Shown one piece after another: positions 30,543 to 39,195 of a DNA stretch of 64,000 bases (the first letter of the stretch is position 1; the number at the start of each line of letters is the position of its first letter). The stretch is from Lacrimispora xylanisolvens (lineage in GTDB: Bacteria; Bacillota; Clostridia; Lachnospirales; Lachnospiraceae), in NCBI GenBank assembly GCA_017084465.1, contig CP070896.1:2283001-2347000 (forward strand), read 5' to 3'. The notes beneath the pieces are model-generated. The model did no database searches. It worked only from the letters and a program-made list of their open reading frames with translations, and had not been told where the DNA came from. A program made the position numbers and the translations under genes.

Positions 30543-30875
30543 CTAGTATTTTCCTAACTTCATATGACCTGCAAGCTCTGTTTTGGATCTCTGCTTAATA
30601 ACCCATGCTTCGTCCTTGGCCTGAGTAAATGCAGATACACATTTAGGATCTAAGTTATCCTCAATTCCTTCTTTACATAATGCGATCATCTTCTCTGCTA
30701 ATGTGATCACTTCCATGTGAATAGCGTTGGTACGATCAGAACGGTATATTTTTTCAGCATCTTCTTCACTGAGTTCTTCAAACTTCTCTGCTCCAACTTT
30801 ACATTTCGGGCAAACTTCCGGAGCGGTCTCTCCTTCATGAACATAGCCGCATACAGTACATTTAAATAATTTCAT
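30543..30875 (-). CDS. Rubredoxin-like domain protein
   Basis: 110 residues. The N-terminal 35 residues form a small rubredoxin-type iron knuckle (FKCTVCGYVHEGETAPEVCPKC, two CxxC pairs). The C-terminal 75 residues are helical and rich in charged residues (HMEVITLAEKMIALCKEGI). Rubrerythrin-type proteins have this knuckle at the C-terminus, so this order is reversed and lacks the diiron four-helix bundle. Likely an electron carrier in oxygen or peroxide defence of an anaerobe (inference). Monocistronic, with a GGAGGC ribosome binding site. Confidence 0.85.
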   Translation of the reverse strand: MKLFKCTVCGYVHEGETAPEVCPKCKVGAEKFEELSEEDAEKIYRSDRTNAIHMEVITLAEKMIALCKEGIEDNLDPKCVSAFTQAKDEAWVIKQRSKTELAGHMKLGKY

Positions 30876-30974
30876 ATAACATGCCTCCTAATTGAATTAT
30901 TTTATCAATACTAAAAACTACTATTAGTATCTCTCATACATTATCATTTGTCAACCAATGAGATTTTTTCACAT

Positions 30975-31655
30975 TTAACTACAATTTATATATGATTTAA
31001 CTTGTAGTATCTCCGTTAATGAGTCTGGTGCAAACGCCCGGATTCTCTCTTCCAGTTTTAACAGCGCTGTTTTGATTTTAAAAGAATCAATTCCCGGAGG
31101 CGCATAGATTGTAAACAGCACATCCCTAGTATCTGGAGTTAACCTGGTATCATAGTCGGGCCCTTTTAAAATACTGGAAAACACTCTGGTGCTGTCACTC
31201 ATTATTATATCACCTGCTGTAGCAGTCAATTCTCTTCCAGAGATAGACTGGTAGCATTCATTTCCCGTTGCCAGATTCAGGTGGAGTGGTAGCTTTAATC
31301 TGTTTAAATCATGACCCGCAGTCAGCAGCATACTCTCCAGCTCATTAAAAAACATGGACTGAAGCAGAGGTGATTTAAAAGCGCATGTTTTTTCTCCCTT
31401 TAACATGGAATCAAGCTGTGCCAACAGATGATAGCTTTGTCCAAACCTTTTGTAATAGGCTGCGTAGGCATCAACAGGACTTTGTGTTTTTAATTCTTTT
31501 CTGGTAATCCCCTCATATTTCTTCCTCAGCGCATTTAAAAATATGACCTCATCTTCTTTTTTGCATTCTGCTTTTTGTGAAATTCCTTTTACAATCAGAA
31601 CTCCTAATTGAGTGCCCGGATAAATTTGTTCTATGTTTTTATCAAATATAATCAT
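30975..31655 (-). CDS. B3/B4 tRNA-binding-domain protein
   Basis: 226 residues from the ATG at 31655 (GGAGGCAATT upstream). The central and C-terminal part corresponds to the B3/B4 domain of phenylalanyl-tRNA synthetase beta subunit (LDSMLKGEKTCAFKSPLLQ, GHDLNRLKLPLHLNLATG, GDIIMSDSTRVFSSI). Stand-alone B3/B4 proteins are thought to edit mischarged tRNA or bind amino acids, but this is not settled. The start overlaps the stop of the DMT transporter gene by four bases (ATGA), so the pair is co-translated. Confidence 0.85.
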   Translation of the reverse strand: MIIFDKNIEQIYPGTQLGVLIVKGISQKAECKKEDEVIFLNALRKKYEGITRKELKTQSPVDAYAAYYKRFGQSYHLLAQLDSMLKGEKTCAFKSPLLQSMFFNELESMLLTAGHDLNRLKLPLHLNLATGNECYQSISGRELTATAGDIIMSDSTRVFSSILKGPDYDTRLTPDTRDVLFTIYAPPGIDSFKIKTALLKLEERIRAFAPDSLTEILQVKSYINCS

Positions 31656-32578
31656 AATTGCCTCCTGTTTTGTGACTGCCGTCCGATTAAAAGCATACTT
31701 AAAATAATAAAACCGCCTCCAGCCCATTGATTCAGACCAACTGGTTCTTTCAGGAATAACAGTGACAGCAGCATGGAGATGAGGGGAATCATACCTGAAA
31801 ATGCAGCTGTCGTATAAGCATCAGAGCGCCTGACTCCCTCAAAAAAGAAAATAAAAGCCAACGCAGTAACCACCAGACCGTACCAGCCAAGTGCCAGCCA
31901 TTCCTTCCAGCCAATGACGGAAAGTGACAGTACAGACAGCTTATAAAACCCAGGAATCAGAGATAATAAAAAGGCAATCAGCGATACCAGATACATTTGT
32001 ATCATAGGTGGAACTGAACGTAATTCTGTATCATTACCCTCTTCCCTGTATTTTCTGGAAATAATATTGAATGTTGATTCACTTGCAGCAGCACACAGAA
32101 CCAGTAAATTTCCAGCAGCATGGTTTATAGAAAATGCAGCTAAATTCTGCGGATTATTCTGGATCAGTATCATTCCCAACACGCTGCTGATAATGCCTGA
32201 TACAGTCCAGATATGGCAGGTTTCTTTTAATACCAGAAATGCCAGAATGGAGGTAATCGCTGGTGTTGTACCCGTTAGGATTCCAGCCTCCACAGTGCTT
32301 GTCAGACCCACGCCTGTCAAAAGGAACAGGCGGAATAAAACAATCCCAAAGCCTGCCTGCAACGTAAAAACTGCCATATCCCTTTTCTTTAGGCGGGCAG
32401 CCGTACGAATAGACCTGACTCCATAAAAAGGGAACAGACATAGAAGCATAATCCCTAAACTGATAGGTGTTACCACGCGTCCATTCAGCCTTTCCGTAAG
32501 CACCGATCCAGTAACAACGGAAGTCCCAGCTAAGGAAAATCCAAGCATTAAATAAATTTTTCCAGAAATATTTTTCAT
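31652..32578 (-). CDS. DMT superfamily (EamA) transporter
   Basis: 308 residues with ten membrane helices in two EamA repeats (second repeat from about residue 165). The start MKNISGKIYLMLGFSLAGTS at 32578 follows AAAGGGAAGAG; the open frame upstream is not coding. FFFEGVRRSDAYTTAAFSGM is the typical region of the second repeat. Such carriers export amino acids or other metabolites. Divergent from the MocR-type regulator genes and followed by the B3/B4 gene, so an amino-acid-related or vitamin-related substrate is likely. Confidence 0.9.
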   Translation of the reverse strand: MKNISGKIYLMLGFSLAGTSVVTGSVLTERLNGRVVTPISLGIMLLCLFPFYGVRSIRTAARLKKRDMAVFTLQAGFGIVLFRLFLLTGVGLTSTVEAGILTGTTPAITSILAFLVLKETCHIWTVSGIISSVLGMILIQNNPQNLAAFSINHAAGNLLVLCAAASESTFNIISRKYREEGNDTELRSVPPMIQMYLVSLIAFLLSLIPGFYKLSVLSLSVIGWKEWLALGWYGLVVTALAFIFFFEGVRRSDAYTTAAFSGMIPLISMLLSLLFLKEPVGLNQWAGGGFIILSMLLIGRQSQNRRQL

Positions 32579-32598
32579 CTCTTCCCTTTCACACAGCA

Positions 32599-32626
32599 TT
32601 GCAATACAGCGGGTATTTGCTATAAT
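32599..32626 (+). promoter_or_regulatory. Promoter of the MocR-type regulator
   Basis: TTGCAA (32599-32604), 16-base spacer, TATAAT (32621-32626), 73 bases before the start codon and within the 121-base gap shared with the divergent DMT gene. Confidence 0.6.
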
Positions 32627-32699
32627 GATACCGTAAGGTACTGGCCATGGTAAGAGCCAGTTCAGACTTATTTTCAATGGTCCAGTGAAAGGAAATAAT

Positions 32700-32999
32700 A
32701 TGTGGGGAATAGAATTGCATACCAACAGCGAAATTAGTCTGGCACGCCAGATTTTCCTCTCCCTTAGAAAGCGGATTCTAACAGGAGAGATTCTTCCCGG
32801 TGAACCACTGCCCTCCACCAGGGAACTTGCAAAAGGGCTGGGAACCTCACGAAATACTGTATGTGATGCCTATGACATGCTGTTGACAGAAGGGTTTATT
32901 ATCAGCCGGCAGGGTGCCCCATCAAGGGTGGCAGAAGGGCTGCATATGATACCAGGAAGTACAGGAAGCACTCAGAATACAGAAAAGCCGAGCCCATGA
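32700..32999 (+). CDS. GntR-type HTH part of a MocR-like regulator
   Basis: 99 residues. The start ATG at 32700 follows AAAGGA. Residues 10-75 form a GntR winged helix (LARQIFLSLRKRILTGEILP, then STRELAKGLGTSRNTVCDAY). The stop TGA overlaps the ATG of the following aminotransferase-like gene. In almost all MocR/PdxR proteins these two parts are one polypeptide joined by a linker, so this is either a real split or one more indel near 32994. Confidence 0.85.
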   Translation: MWGIELHTNSEISLARQIFLSLRKRILTGEILPGEPLPSTRELAKGLGTSRNTVCDAYDMLLTEGFIISRQGAPSRVAEGLHMIPGSTGSTQNTEKPSP

Positions 33000-34090
33000 T
33001 CCGTTGGAATTTTAAAACCGGACAGCCTGATCTGTCACTTTTCCCGTGGTCTTCCTGGAGCCAGATGATTCACAAAGCATTAAGCAGTCTTTCTGTACAC
33101 CAGCTGGAATACAGTGGTCCAAAAGGATATGAACCTTTATGTATCGAGATATCCAGGTGGCTGATGCGCAGCAGAAGCATGGAGGTAGATCCGCAAGATC
33201 TGTTTATTACCTCAGGAGCCACCCAGGCATTCTATTTACTGGTTGATATTCTATATAAAAAAGAACGGCCTTTTGCGTTAGAGAATCCTTCCCACCCAGG
33301 GATTCGCACTGTCATAAATGACCGGATTTATCCTCTGTGCTACATGCCAGCAGACCGGCAGGGCGCCGATGAATCATGGATTAAAACAATGGATTTATCA
33401 GCCGTATATGTCACCCCTTCCCACCAGTTTCCCTTAGGCAGTATTCTGCCTGCTGCGCGCCGCACATCCCTGATTCGGCTGGCAGAAGAAAAGGATTACT
33501 ATATTATTGAGGATGATTACGACAGTGAATACCGCTACAGCGGCTCACCGGTAACCCCTCTTTACTCCATGGATCCTTCCAGGGTCATCTATGTGGGGAC
33601 ATTTAGCAAAACCCTGTTTCCTGCTCTCAGAATCGGATTTGCCGTGATTCCTAAAGTACTGCAGGAAAAATGGAGGCATTACCGGAATTATCTGGATGTC
33701 CAAAATCCCGTGTTGGAACAGATCGCCCTTACGGAATTTTTAAAAAGCAGGAAGATGGACTATCATATTGGGCGTATGCGCAAAGTGTATGCAAAGAAGC
33801 GCGAAACCCTTCTTACAGTGGCAAAGGAGGCATTTGGAAGCAAGGTTAATTCCTGGGGTGATGAATCGGGACTTCATGTGGCTCTGGAATTTCCAGATAT
33901 GAATTTTGGAAATGATTTTGTTTCGGACTGCAGAAAGAACGGCATTCACATACAGACTGTCTCCCAGTACTGCAGTGATGAAAATTTACATACAAATAAA
34001 TTATTATTGGGCTACGGGCATTTAAGTGAAACGGAAATACTGGATGGCGTAGCAGCATTGAAATCATTAATGGGAAAGGAATCAAAATAA
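32996..34090 (+). CDS. Aminotransferase-like (PLP) part of a MocR-like regulator
   Basis: 364 residues of fold-type I aminotransferase. It begins MIRWNFKTGQPDLSLFPW, exactly the sequence that follows the linker in MocR proteins. It also has the substrate-side ITSGATQAF, the DDYDSEYRY strand and the PLP lysine in YVGTFSKTLFP. MocR proteins use the bound PLP as a sensor, not for catalysis. Together with the HTH part it probably controls the divergent DMT-B3/B4 operon. Confidence 0.88.
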   Translation: MIRWNFKTGQPDLSLFPWSSWSQMIHKALSSLSVHQLEYSGPKGYEPLCIEISRWLMRSRSMEVDPQDLFITSGATQAFYLLVDILYKKERPFALENPSHPGIRTVINDRIYPLCYMPADRQGADESWIKTMDLSAVYVTPSHQFPLGSILPAARRTSLIRLAEEKDYYIIEDDYDSEYRYSGSPVTPLYSMDPSRVIYVGTFSKTLFPALRIGFAVIPKVLQEKWRHYRNYLDVQNPVLEQIALTEFLKSRKMDYHIGRMRKVYAKKRETLLTVAKEAFGSKVNSWGDESGLHVALEFPDMNFGNDFVSDCRKNGIHIQTVSQYCSDENLHTNKLLLGYGHLSETEILDGVAALKSLMGKESK

Positions 34091-34112
34091 AGATTTATAA
34101 TATAAAAAAGTA

Positions 34113-34156
34113 CCGGAGAAAAAACATCCAATGTCTTTTTCTCCGGCGCTTTTTTT
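34113..34156. terminator. Bidirectional terminator between the MocR gene and mupG
   Basis: Stem CCGGAGAAAAA (34113-34123) with TTTTTCTCCGG (34136-34146). It is followed by seven T on the plus strand (34150-34156) and by a U-rich run on the minus strand (34104-34110), serving two convergent genes. Confidence 0.8.
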
Positions 34157-34170
34157 GAATTACCTCAATC

Positions 34171-35223
34171 CTATATCAGCTTTACTCCAAAACCTTTCTG
34201 AATATACGCCAGATATTTCAGATCCTTTTCCTTTATCTGCCCAATAACATTCAAACGTTCATCCATCGGAAGATCTACACGGGCAATTTCAAGCTCCCCC
34301 ATATACCTTAAATATTTTTTATTGGAGATGGAGATGCTTCCTGCTTTTCTGATCTGCATCCCGTTTTCTATTTCTTCCGCATCTATCACCTGCTGATACA
34401 ATCTGGACTCCTGTGAGCGGAACAGATATTCACTGGAATCGGGCCTGTCATGATGAATCTGATCTCTGATAAATTCATAGCCTGGTAATAAGTCAGCCCT
34501 CAGCTCCACATAACCCTGGCTGATGCATTTTACTGCTTCCCAGTCCTTCTCTCTGATGTCCACATCTCCAACCAGCACCACATCACAGCCTCCCTCCATG
34601 GAAAGCTCCAGCATGTTATAAGCCACCTCATCCATACGGCTTCTGTGGTCTTCCACGGTTGGTAATCCTTCAAAAAGTGGCCCTCTTAGCGTTAAGTTAC
34701 CCGGCACAAATGCCATGGTTGTAAATCCCAGATATTTTAACCGGTTGTTGATTTCTCTTACCTGTCTTAAAGACAAGGCAGTGAACTGTTTGGGATAAAA
34801 GTTATGGCAGGCAGCAAATTTAGTAAAGTCTGCTCCACACTGCTTCCATTCCAAAAGTTCCTCCTCCATAATGGTGGAGGCATTAAAAACAACATAAAAA
34901 TGTTTGGATATTTCAACCACTTCCCTGGGGGAAAAGCCATAATCCAGCCTTACATGGGTGATTCCTAAAGATTTTAATTCTTCCATGCTGGCAACCCCCA
35001 GCTTTTCATAGGTTTCCGGACCTACATCTGCAATCAGGTTTAATTTTTCTTCCCTGCAGCAGTCTAAAAGCTGCCTGATACTCCTGCTATAATCCACCCC
35101 AGTCTCTTCCGGTATGTGGAGAGAGGTAAATGCATAGGTGGCTCCGTTTTTTACCGCCTTTTTAATCAGCGCTTCATTCTTCTCCATTCCACTGGAGAAG
35201 TAAATGGAAATTCCAGTTTTCAT
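34171..35223 (-). CDS. mupG: 6-phospho-N-acetylmuramidase MupG (DUF871)
   Basis: 350 residues of the DUF871 family. The N-terminal TIM barrel (MKTGISIYFSSGMEKNEALI, SLHIPEETG, LRLD-like VRLDYGFSP, HNFYPKQFTALS) is followed by a small C-terminal cyclophilin-like domain. In Staphylococcus, MupG splits MurNAc-6P-GlcNAc taken up by the MurP PTS into MurNAc-6P and GlcNAc. Here it is the last gene of an operon with murR, murQ and the PTS EIIB/EIIC genes, which supports the same role. Confidence 0.88.
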   Translation of the reverse strand: MKTGISIYFSSGMEKNEALIKKAVKNGATYAFTSLHIPEETGVDYSRSIRQLLDCCREEKLNLIADVGPETYEKLGVASMEELKSLGITHVRLDYGFSPREVVEISKHFYVVFNASTIMEEELLEWKQCGADFTKFAACHNFYPKQFTALSLRQVREINNRLKYLGFTTMAFVPGNLTLRGPLFEGLPTVEDHRSRMDEVAYNMLELSMEGGCDVVLVGDVDIREKDWEAVKCISQGYVELRADLLPGYEFIRDQIHHDRPDSSEYLFRSQESRLYQQVIDAEEIENGMQIRKAGSISISNKKYLRYMGELEIARVDLPMDERLNVIGQIKEKDLKYLAYIQKGFGVKLI

Positions 35224-36344
35224 TATTCCTCTCCGTACACCTCATTGATTCTGTTTTCATCTACGCCAAAGAAGTAAGTTACTAAAAATCCGCCTGCGTA
35301 AGCCACCAGCATAGCCAGTATAAAGGACAGCTGCTGACCGGGTTTTACAATGAGAAGCCCGAACAGACCGGAAACGCCCTGAGAAACAGTTCCCAGATGA
35401 AGAAGTGCTGCCAGCGCTCCTCCGAAGCCGCTGCCGATACAGGCAGTTAAGAATGATCTGCCAAGAGGCAGGGTAACTGCGTACATCATTGGCTCTCCGA
35501 TTCCAAGAATTCCTACTGGTATGGAGTCTCTTATGTATCTTTTTAATTTCTTATTTTTTGTTTTCACATAAAGAGCAATTCCGGCTCCAACCTGGCCGCC
35601 GCCTGCCATCATTAAGATGGGGAGCAGATAATTGATGCCGCCTGTGGCACCAGCCGGGTCATTTAACATGGCATGAATGGGTGTCAGTGCCTGATGCAGT
35701 CCAACTGCTACCAGAGGCAGGAAGCCTGCAGAAAGAATATAACCGCCTACAACTCCCATTTTCTCATATGCAAAGCTTAATACTGCAAAGATCACCTTGG
35801 TCAGTCCGGCTCCCAGGGGCTGAATGACTAACAAAGCAACTATTCCGCCGATGATCAGCACCAGAAGAGGGCTGATAAAGGTATCGATTAAATCCGGCAT
35901 GTGCTTTCTGATCTGTTTCTCCAGTAATGCAAAAAACATACCTGCAATTAACGCTGCTAAAAGTCCTCCGGAAGCAGGGTTAAACGGGGCGTTGGTGATC
36001 GGCAGAAGAATCTGCTTTTCATTAATGGTTGCAAGAAGAGGCATGCCTGCATTGGCTATGGACATAGCTCCTGCAATGGCGCCCAGTGCTCCGGAGCCTC
36101 CGAACTCTCTTGCTGCATTGTAACCTACCAGAATCGGAAGGTAGGCAAACAAAGCCCAGCCCATGGTTCTGATGCAGGCGAACCACCAGACTCCTGCCAG
36201 TGCTCCGTGTGTAGAAACATTGATAACATTGCAGATACCGTTAATTAAACCTGCTGCGATAATACCCGGTAGGAGTGCTACGAAAATATTGGCAATTTTC
36301 TTTAAGAATCTCTGAACAGGCTTGTCGTATTTTGCCTTTTGCAT
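35223..36344 (-). CDS. murP: PTS EIIC subunit for MurNAc or a MurNAc disaccharide
   Basis: 373 residues with about ten membrane helices. Motifs of the glucose-superfamily EIIC are seen: LLPGIIAAGLINGICN, GVHQALTPIH-like VGLHQALTPIHAM, and GIGEPMMYAVTLPLGR (substrate-binding Glu). MurP of E. coli is one EIIBC protein; here the EIIB domain is a separate gene 18 bases upstream. No EIIA gene is present, so phosphate must come from a general EIIA-Glc. The stop overlaps the mupG start. Confidence 0.85.
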   Translation of the reverse strand: MQKAKYDKPVQRFLKKIANIFVALLPGIIAAGLINGICNVINVSTHGALAGVWWFACIRTMGWALFAYLPILVGYNAAREFGGSGALGAIAGAMSIANAGMPLLATINEKQILLPITNAPFNPASGGLLAALIAGMFFALLEKQIRKHMPDLIDTFISPLLVLIIGGIVALLVIQPLGAGLTKVIFAVLSFAYEKMGVVGGYILSAGFLPLVAVGLHQALTPIHAMLNDPAGATGGINYLLPILMMAGGGQVGAGIALYVKTKNKKLKRYIRDSIPVGILGIGEPMMYAVTLPLGRSFLTACIGSGFGGALAALLHLGTVSQGVSGLFGLLIVKPGQQLSFILAMLVAYAGGFLVTYFFGVDENRINEVYGEE

Positions 36345-36361
36345 TTCTTTGTTTTCTCTTG

Positions 36362-36658
36362 TTACTGTATTAATATCTGCACCATTTCCCCGTCATCTGC
36401 CTGACCTTTGGGAAGTCCTGTAAGCTTATAAAATTCTTCTAACACTTTGTTTACCTTGCCAGGACCAAAGACGATCTGAAGGGTATTGCTTTCTACTACG
36501 CCAAGAACTCCCTCCACCTTTTTTAACTGCTCTAAGTCCACTTTTGATAAATCTTTCACCCCGATGCGAAGCCTTGTCATACATGCAGCATTGGATGTAA
36601 TGTTGGTTTTTCCTCCCAACAGTGATAACAGTTCTTCACTGACTTGCTTGTAATCCAT
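36362..36658 (-). CDS. PTS EIIB subunit for MurNAc or a MurNAc disaccharide
   Basis: 98 residues with the phosphocysteine in SNAACMTRLRIGVKD (about residue 27), as in the glucose/sucrose-type EIIB. The C-terminus LQIVFGPGKVNKVLEEF completes the domain. It is a separate gene from EIIC, unlike in most MurP proteins, and lies between murQ and the EIIC gene in a five-gene operon. Confidence 0.88.
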   Translation of the reverse strand: MDYKQVSEELLSLLGGKTNITSNAACMTRLRIGVKDLSKVDLEQLKKVEGVLGVVESNTLQIVFGPGKVNKVLEEFYKLTGLPKGQADDGEMVQILIQ

Positions 36659-36726
36659 TGTTCTCCTCCTTTAATGATAATTTTATAGTTCCGGCTTAGC
36701 TGGTAACCAAAGCCCCCTTTCTTATT

Positions 36727-37621
36727 CTATTTCAAAGCCTGACGGACATTCCCGCCTGCTTTTAACAGCTTTTCTCTCGCTTCGCTGGCACCACAATCAG
36801 ACAAAATCATGATTACTGCTGTTTTCACATGACCATCTGCCTGTTCCAGTACCTCTTTTGCTTCCTCTCTCTCACACCCGGTTGCAGTCATCACAATATT
36901 TTGTGATCTCACTACCAGCTTTTCATTGCTCTGTCTGACATCCACCATTAAATTCTGATAGACCTTCCCAATTCCGATCATACTTCCGGTTGATATCATG
37001 TTTAAAACCATTTTCTGAGCAGTTCCTGCTTTCAGTCTGGTAGAGCCGGTAAGTACTTCCGGTCCGGTGACCGGTTCAATGGCTAACATTGCTTCCTTTC
37101 CAATGTCAGAATCCCTGTTGCATGAAATGGCTACGGTTTTACAGCCAATGGAACGTGCATACCGGAGTCCATGAATGACATAAGGCGTTCTGCCGGATGC
37201 AGCAAGACCTATTACGATATCTTCTTTTGACAGCCAGATGGATTTTAATTCCTCTTTGCACAAGGGTTTCACTGTCTTCCGCGCCTTCCACTGCCTCCAC
37301 AAATGCCTTCTCACCTCCTGCAATCAGACCCACAACCATCTGTGGCGGCACGCCGAAGGTAGGAGGACATTCCACCGCATCAAGTACTCCCAGGCGGCCT
37401 GATGTTCCCGCTCCCACATAGATAATTCTGCCTCCTGATTTCAGGCTTTCTGTTGCCCACTCAATCGCCTGTGCGATCTGGGGGATTACTTCCTCTATTG
37501 CCTTAATAACAGCACCATCCTCCTGGTTCATAATCCTGGCAATTTGAGTGGGAGTCATCTCGTCTAACCCCATAGTATCCGGGTTCCTTGACTCCGTTGT
37601 CAGTTTTGATAAATCAATCAT
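36727..37621 (-). CDS. murQ: N-acetylmuramic acid 6-phosphate etherase MurQ (frameshifted)
   Basis: About 298 residues. Cleaves the lactyl ether of MurNAc-6P to give GlcNAc-6P and D-lactate. The SIS domain contains [19 protein letters not shown] and CPPTFG (catalytic Glu region); the second half carries [24 protein letters not shown] and [18 protein letters not shown], all characteristic of MurQ. Frame change near 37260; across it the sequence reads [13 protein letters not shown]. The start at 37621 overlaps or abuts the murR stop. Confidence 0.93.
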
Positions 37622-37624
37622 CTT

Positions 37625-38473
37625 TTAAGTTCCTCCGTCCTTCTGTATATGGGTTCTGCCAAACTGGTTCATGCAGAACTCGTAATTCCGATTTACGTAA
37701 GCAGTAAACAGTACATCTACCACATTTAATTGTGAAATTCTGGAAGACATGGCTCCGCTTCTGTGAATGAGCTCCGTCGCAGCTACAGGCAAAACGTAAT
37801 CTGCCTCTGCAGCAAGCTTTGACTCTACAGCCCTGGTAATGGCAATTACCTTTGCACCGTTTGCCTTTGCTTCTTTGGCGCACTGAAGCATCTCTTCTGT
37901 CAGTCCGGAATAGCTGATGACAATTGCCACATCTCCGGCTCGTAAATTTCTTGCTGTTAAAAACTGGGCATGCCAGTCATCACATAAATTGCAGATCACA
38001 TCTGCCCTTAAAAGCTTAAGATATAAATCCCTTGCCACCAAAAGTGAGGTGCCAAGTCCAAACAGGGAAACGGTTCTGCTGGTTTCCAAAAGTTTCACAC
38101 AGGAAGTGATTGTCTTAGGTTCCAGAAGCTTTCTTGTGGTTTCCAGTGATTCAATGTTTTTCTTTGTAACCTTGTAAATAATGTCTTCCACCGTATCCTT
38201 CTGGGTGATCTTCTGAAATGCGATATCCCGGCTTTCCCGAAATAAAGCCACCTCGTAGGCAAGAGTACTTTGAAAGTCCTTATAACCTTTGCAGCCCAGC
38301 TTTTTACACAGCCGGACAATGGTTGCGGGGGAAGTATAGGTTTCTTTTGCAATCTCCTTAATGGTCTTCCTTAACACAGATTCCGGATTTCTCTGAAGCC
38401 GGCTTATCAGTTGTTTTTCTGCCTCTCCGGCATTTTGAACATAGTCATCAATTCTTACTAGCAGACCTTTCAT
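37625..38473 (-). CDS. murR: RpiR-type regulator of MurNAc catabolism (MurR-like)
   Basis: 282 residues. An N-terminal HTH of the RpiR type (TIKEIAKETYTSPATIVRLCKKLGCKGYKDF) is followed by a C-terminal SIS domain (VSLFGLGTSLLVARDL, VAIVISYSGLTEEMLQCAK) that would bind MurNAc-6P. It is the first gene of the operon with murQ, EIIB, EIIC and mupG. A candidate operator is seen at 38558-38588. Assignment to MurR rests on operon context. Confidence 0.88.
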   Translation of the reverse strand: MKGLLVRIDDYVQNAGEAEKQLISRLQRNPESVLRKTIKEIAKETYTSPATIVRLCKKLGCKGYKDFQSTLAYEVALFRESRDIAFQKITQKDTVEDIIYKVTKKNIESLETTRKLLEPKTITSCVKLLETSRTVSLFGLGTSLLVARDLYLKLLRADVICNLCDDWHAQFLTARNLRAGDVAIVISYSGLTEEMLQCAKEAKANGAKVIAITRAVESKLAAEADYVLPVAATELIHRSGAMSSRISQLNVVDVLFTAYVNRNYEFCMNQFGRTHIQKDGGT

Positions 38474-38536
38474 TCACTGTTCCTTTCTAAAAAAACCTGA
38501 AGGGATTCCATGCGCTTTCCAGTTGTATTGAATCTC

Positions 38537-38588
38537 ATTCTAGCGGGTTTGTATTATAGTTTCAATATGAGGCGAAAACTATGAAACT
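38537..38588 (-). promoter_or_regulatory. Promoter and candidate MurR operator
   Basis: On the minus strand TTGAAA (38560-38565), a 17-base spacer and TAGAAT (38537-38542). An inverted repeat AGTTTCA (38558-38564) with TGAAACT (38582-38588) overlaps the -35 element, as expected for a repressor site. Confidence 0.6.
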
Positions 38589-38648
38589 TATTTTCATTAT
38601 ATGATGCTTTCAAAGGGATTAAAAGAAGAGATTTTTCTTAAGACAGGC

Positions 38649-38691
38649 AAAAAAATCCGGTTCCGTTTCAGAGGCCTGAAAACGAAACCGG
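38649..38691 (-). terminator. Terminator of the rhodanese-containing operon
   Basis: On the minus strand a stem of about 15 bases (38657-38672 with 38676-38691, one or two mismatches) is followed by seven U. It lies just past the rhodanese stop at 38705. Confidence 0.75.
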
Positions 38692-38704
38692 AAGCTGATA
38701 TTTT

Positions 38705-39025
38705 TTATTTTTTCTTTGTACCAACATAGGAGCCCATTCCACCTGCCACATCTATTACATCAAAGCCCTTTTTCAAAAGAGAACTGCAGGTACGTTTGCT
38801 TCTTGCACCGGACTGGCACATAATATAGTAGGTTTTGTCCTTCATTAAATATTTTTCAGGGTTATTGATTAAGTTGCCCATGGGGATATTTTTTGCTGTT
38901 CTCATGGTTCCGCTTTTAAATTCAAATGGTTCCCGAATATCAATTAACTCAATGCTGCCAATAAGCGGGTCCAAATCATTGACATGAATTACTTTTCCAG
39001 TACTTCTTTTTAAAAATTCAAACAT
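38705..39025 (-). CDS. Rhodanese-like sulfurtransferase
   Basis: 106 residues, one rhodanese domain: IDIREPFEFKSG and the active-site loop YIMCQSGARSKRT with the persulfide-forming Cys (about residue 72). Small single-domain rhodaneses of this kind carry sulfane sulfur. It closes a set of minus-strand genes including YeeE/TusA transporter parts and a thioredoxin-reductase-like protein, which fits use of thiosulfate sulfur. A hairpin at 39136-39175 may reduce read-through into it. Confidence 0.9.
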   Translation of the reverse strand: MFEFLKRSTGKVIHVNDLDPLIGSIELIDIREPFEFKSGTMRTAKNIPMGNLINNPEKYLMKDKTYYIMCQSGARSKRTCSSLLKKGFDVIDVAGGMGSYVGTKKK

Positions 39026-39135
39026 ATTGTTATCTCCTCTAGTAGTTCCAGATATTTATGAAGCTTATTTTTATTATAAAACCTATTTTATTATTATCAG
39101 TGACTAACTCACATATACCGTCGGCTGAAACAGAA

Positions 39136-39175
39136 AATCCCCTGACAGGCACCATATGGCACCCGACCGGGGATT
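39136..39175 (-). terminator. Hairpin between the TrxB-like and rhodanese genes
   Basis: AATCCCC (39136-39142) pairs with GGGGATT (39169-39175). The interior pairs partly around a CCATATGG centre. On the minus strand it is followed by a U-rich stretch. Possibly an attenuating terminator within the operon. Confidence 0.45.
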
Positions 39176-39195
39176 ATACTTATGAATTAATTAAC

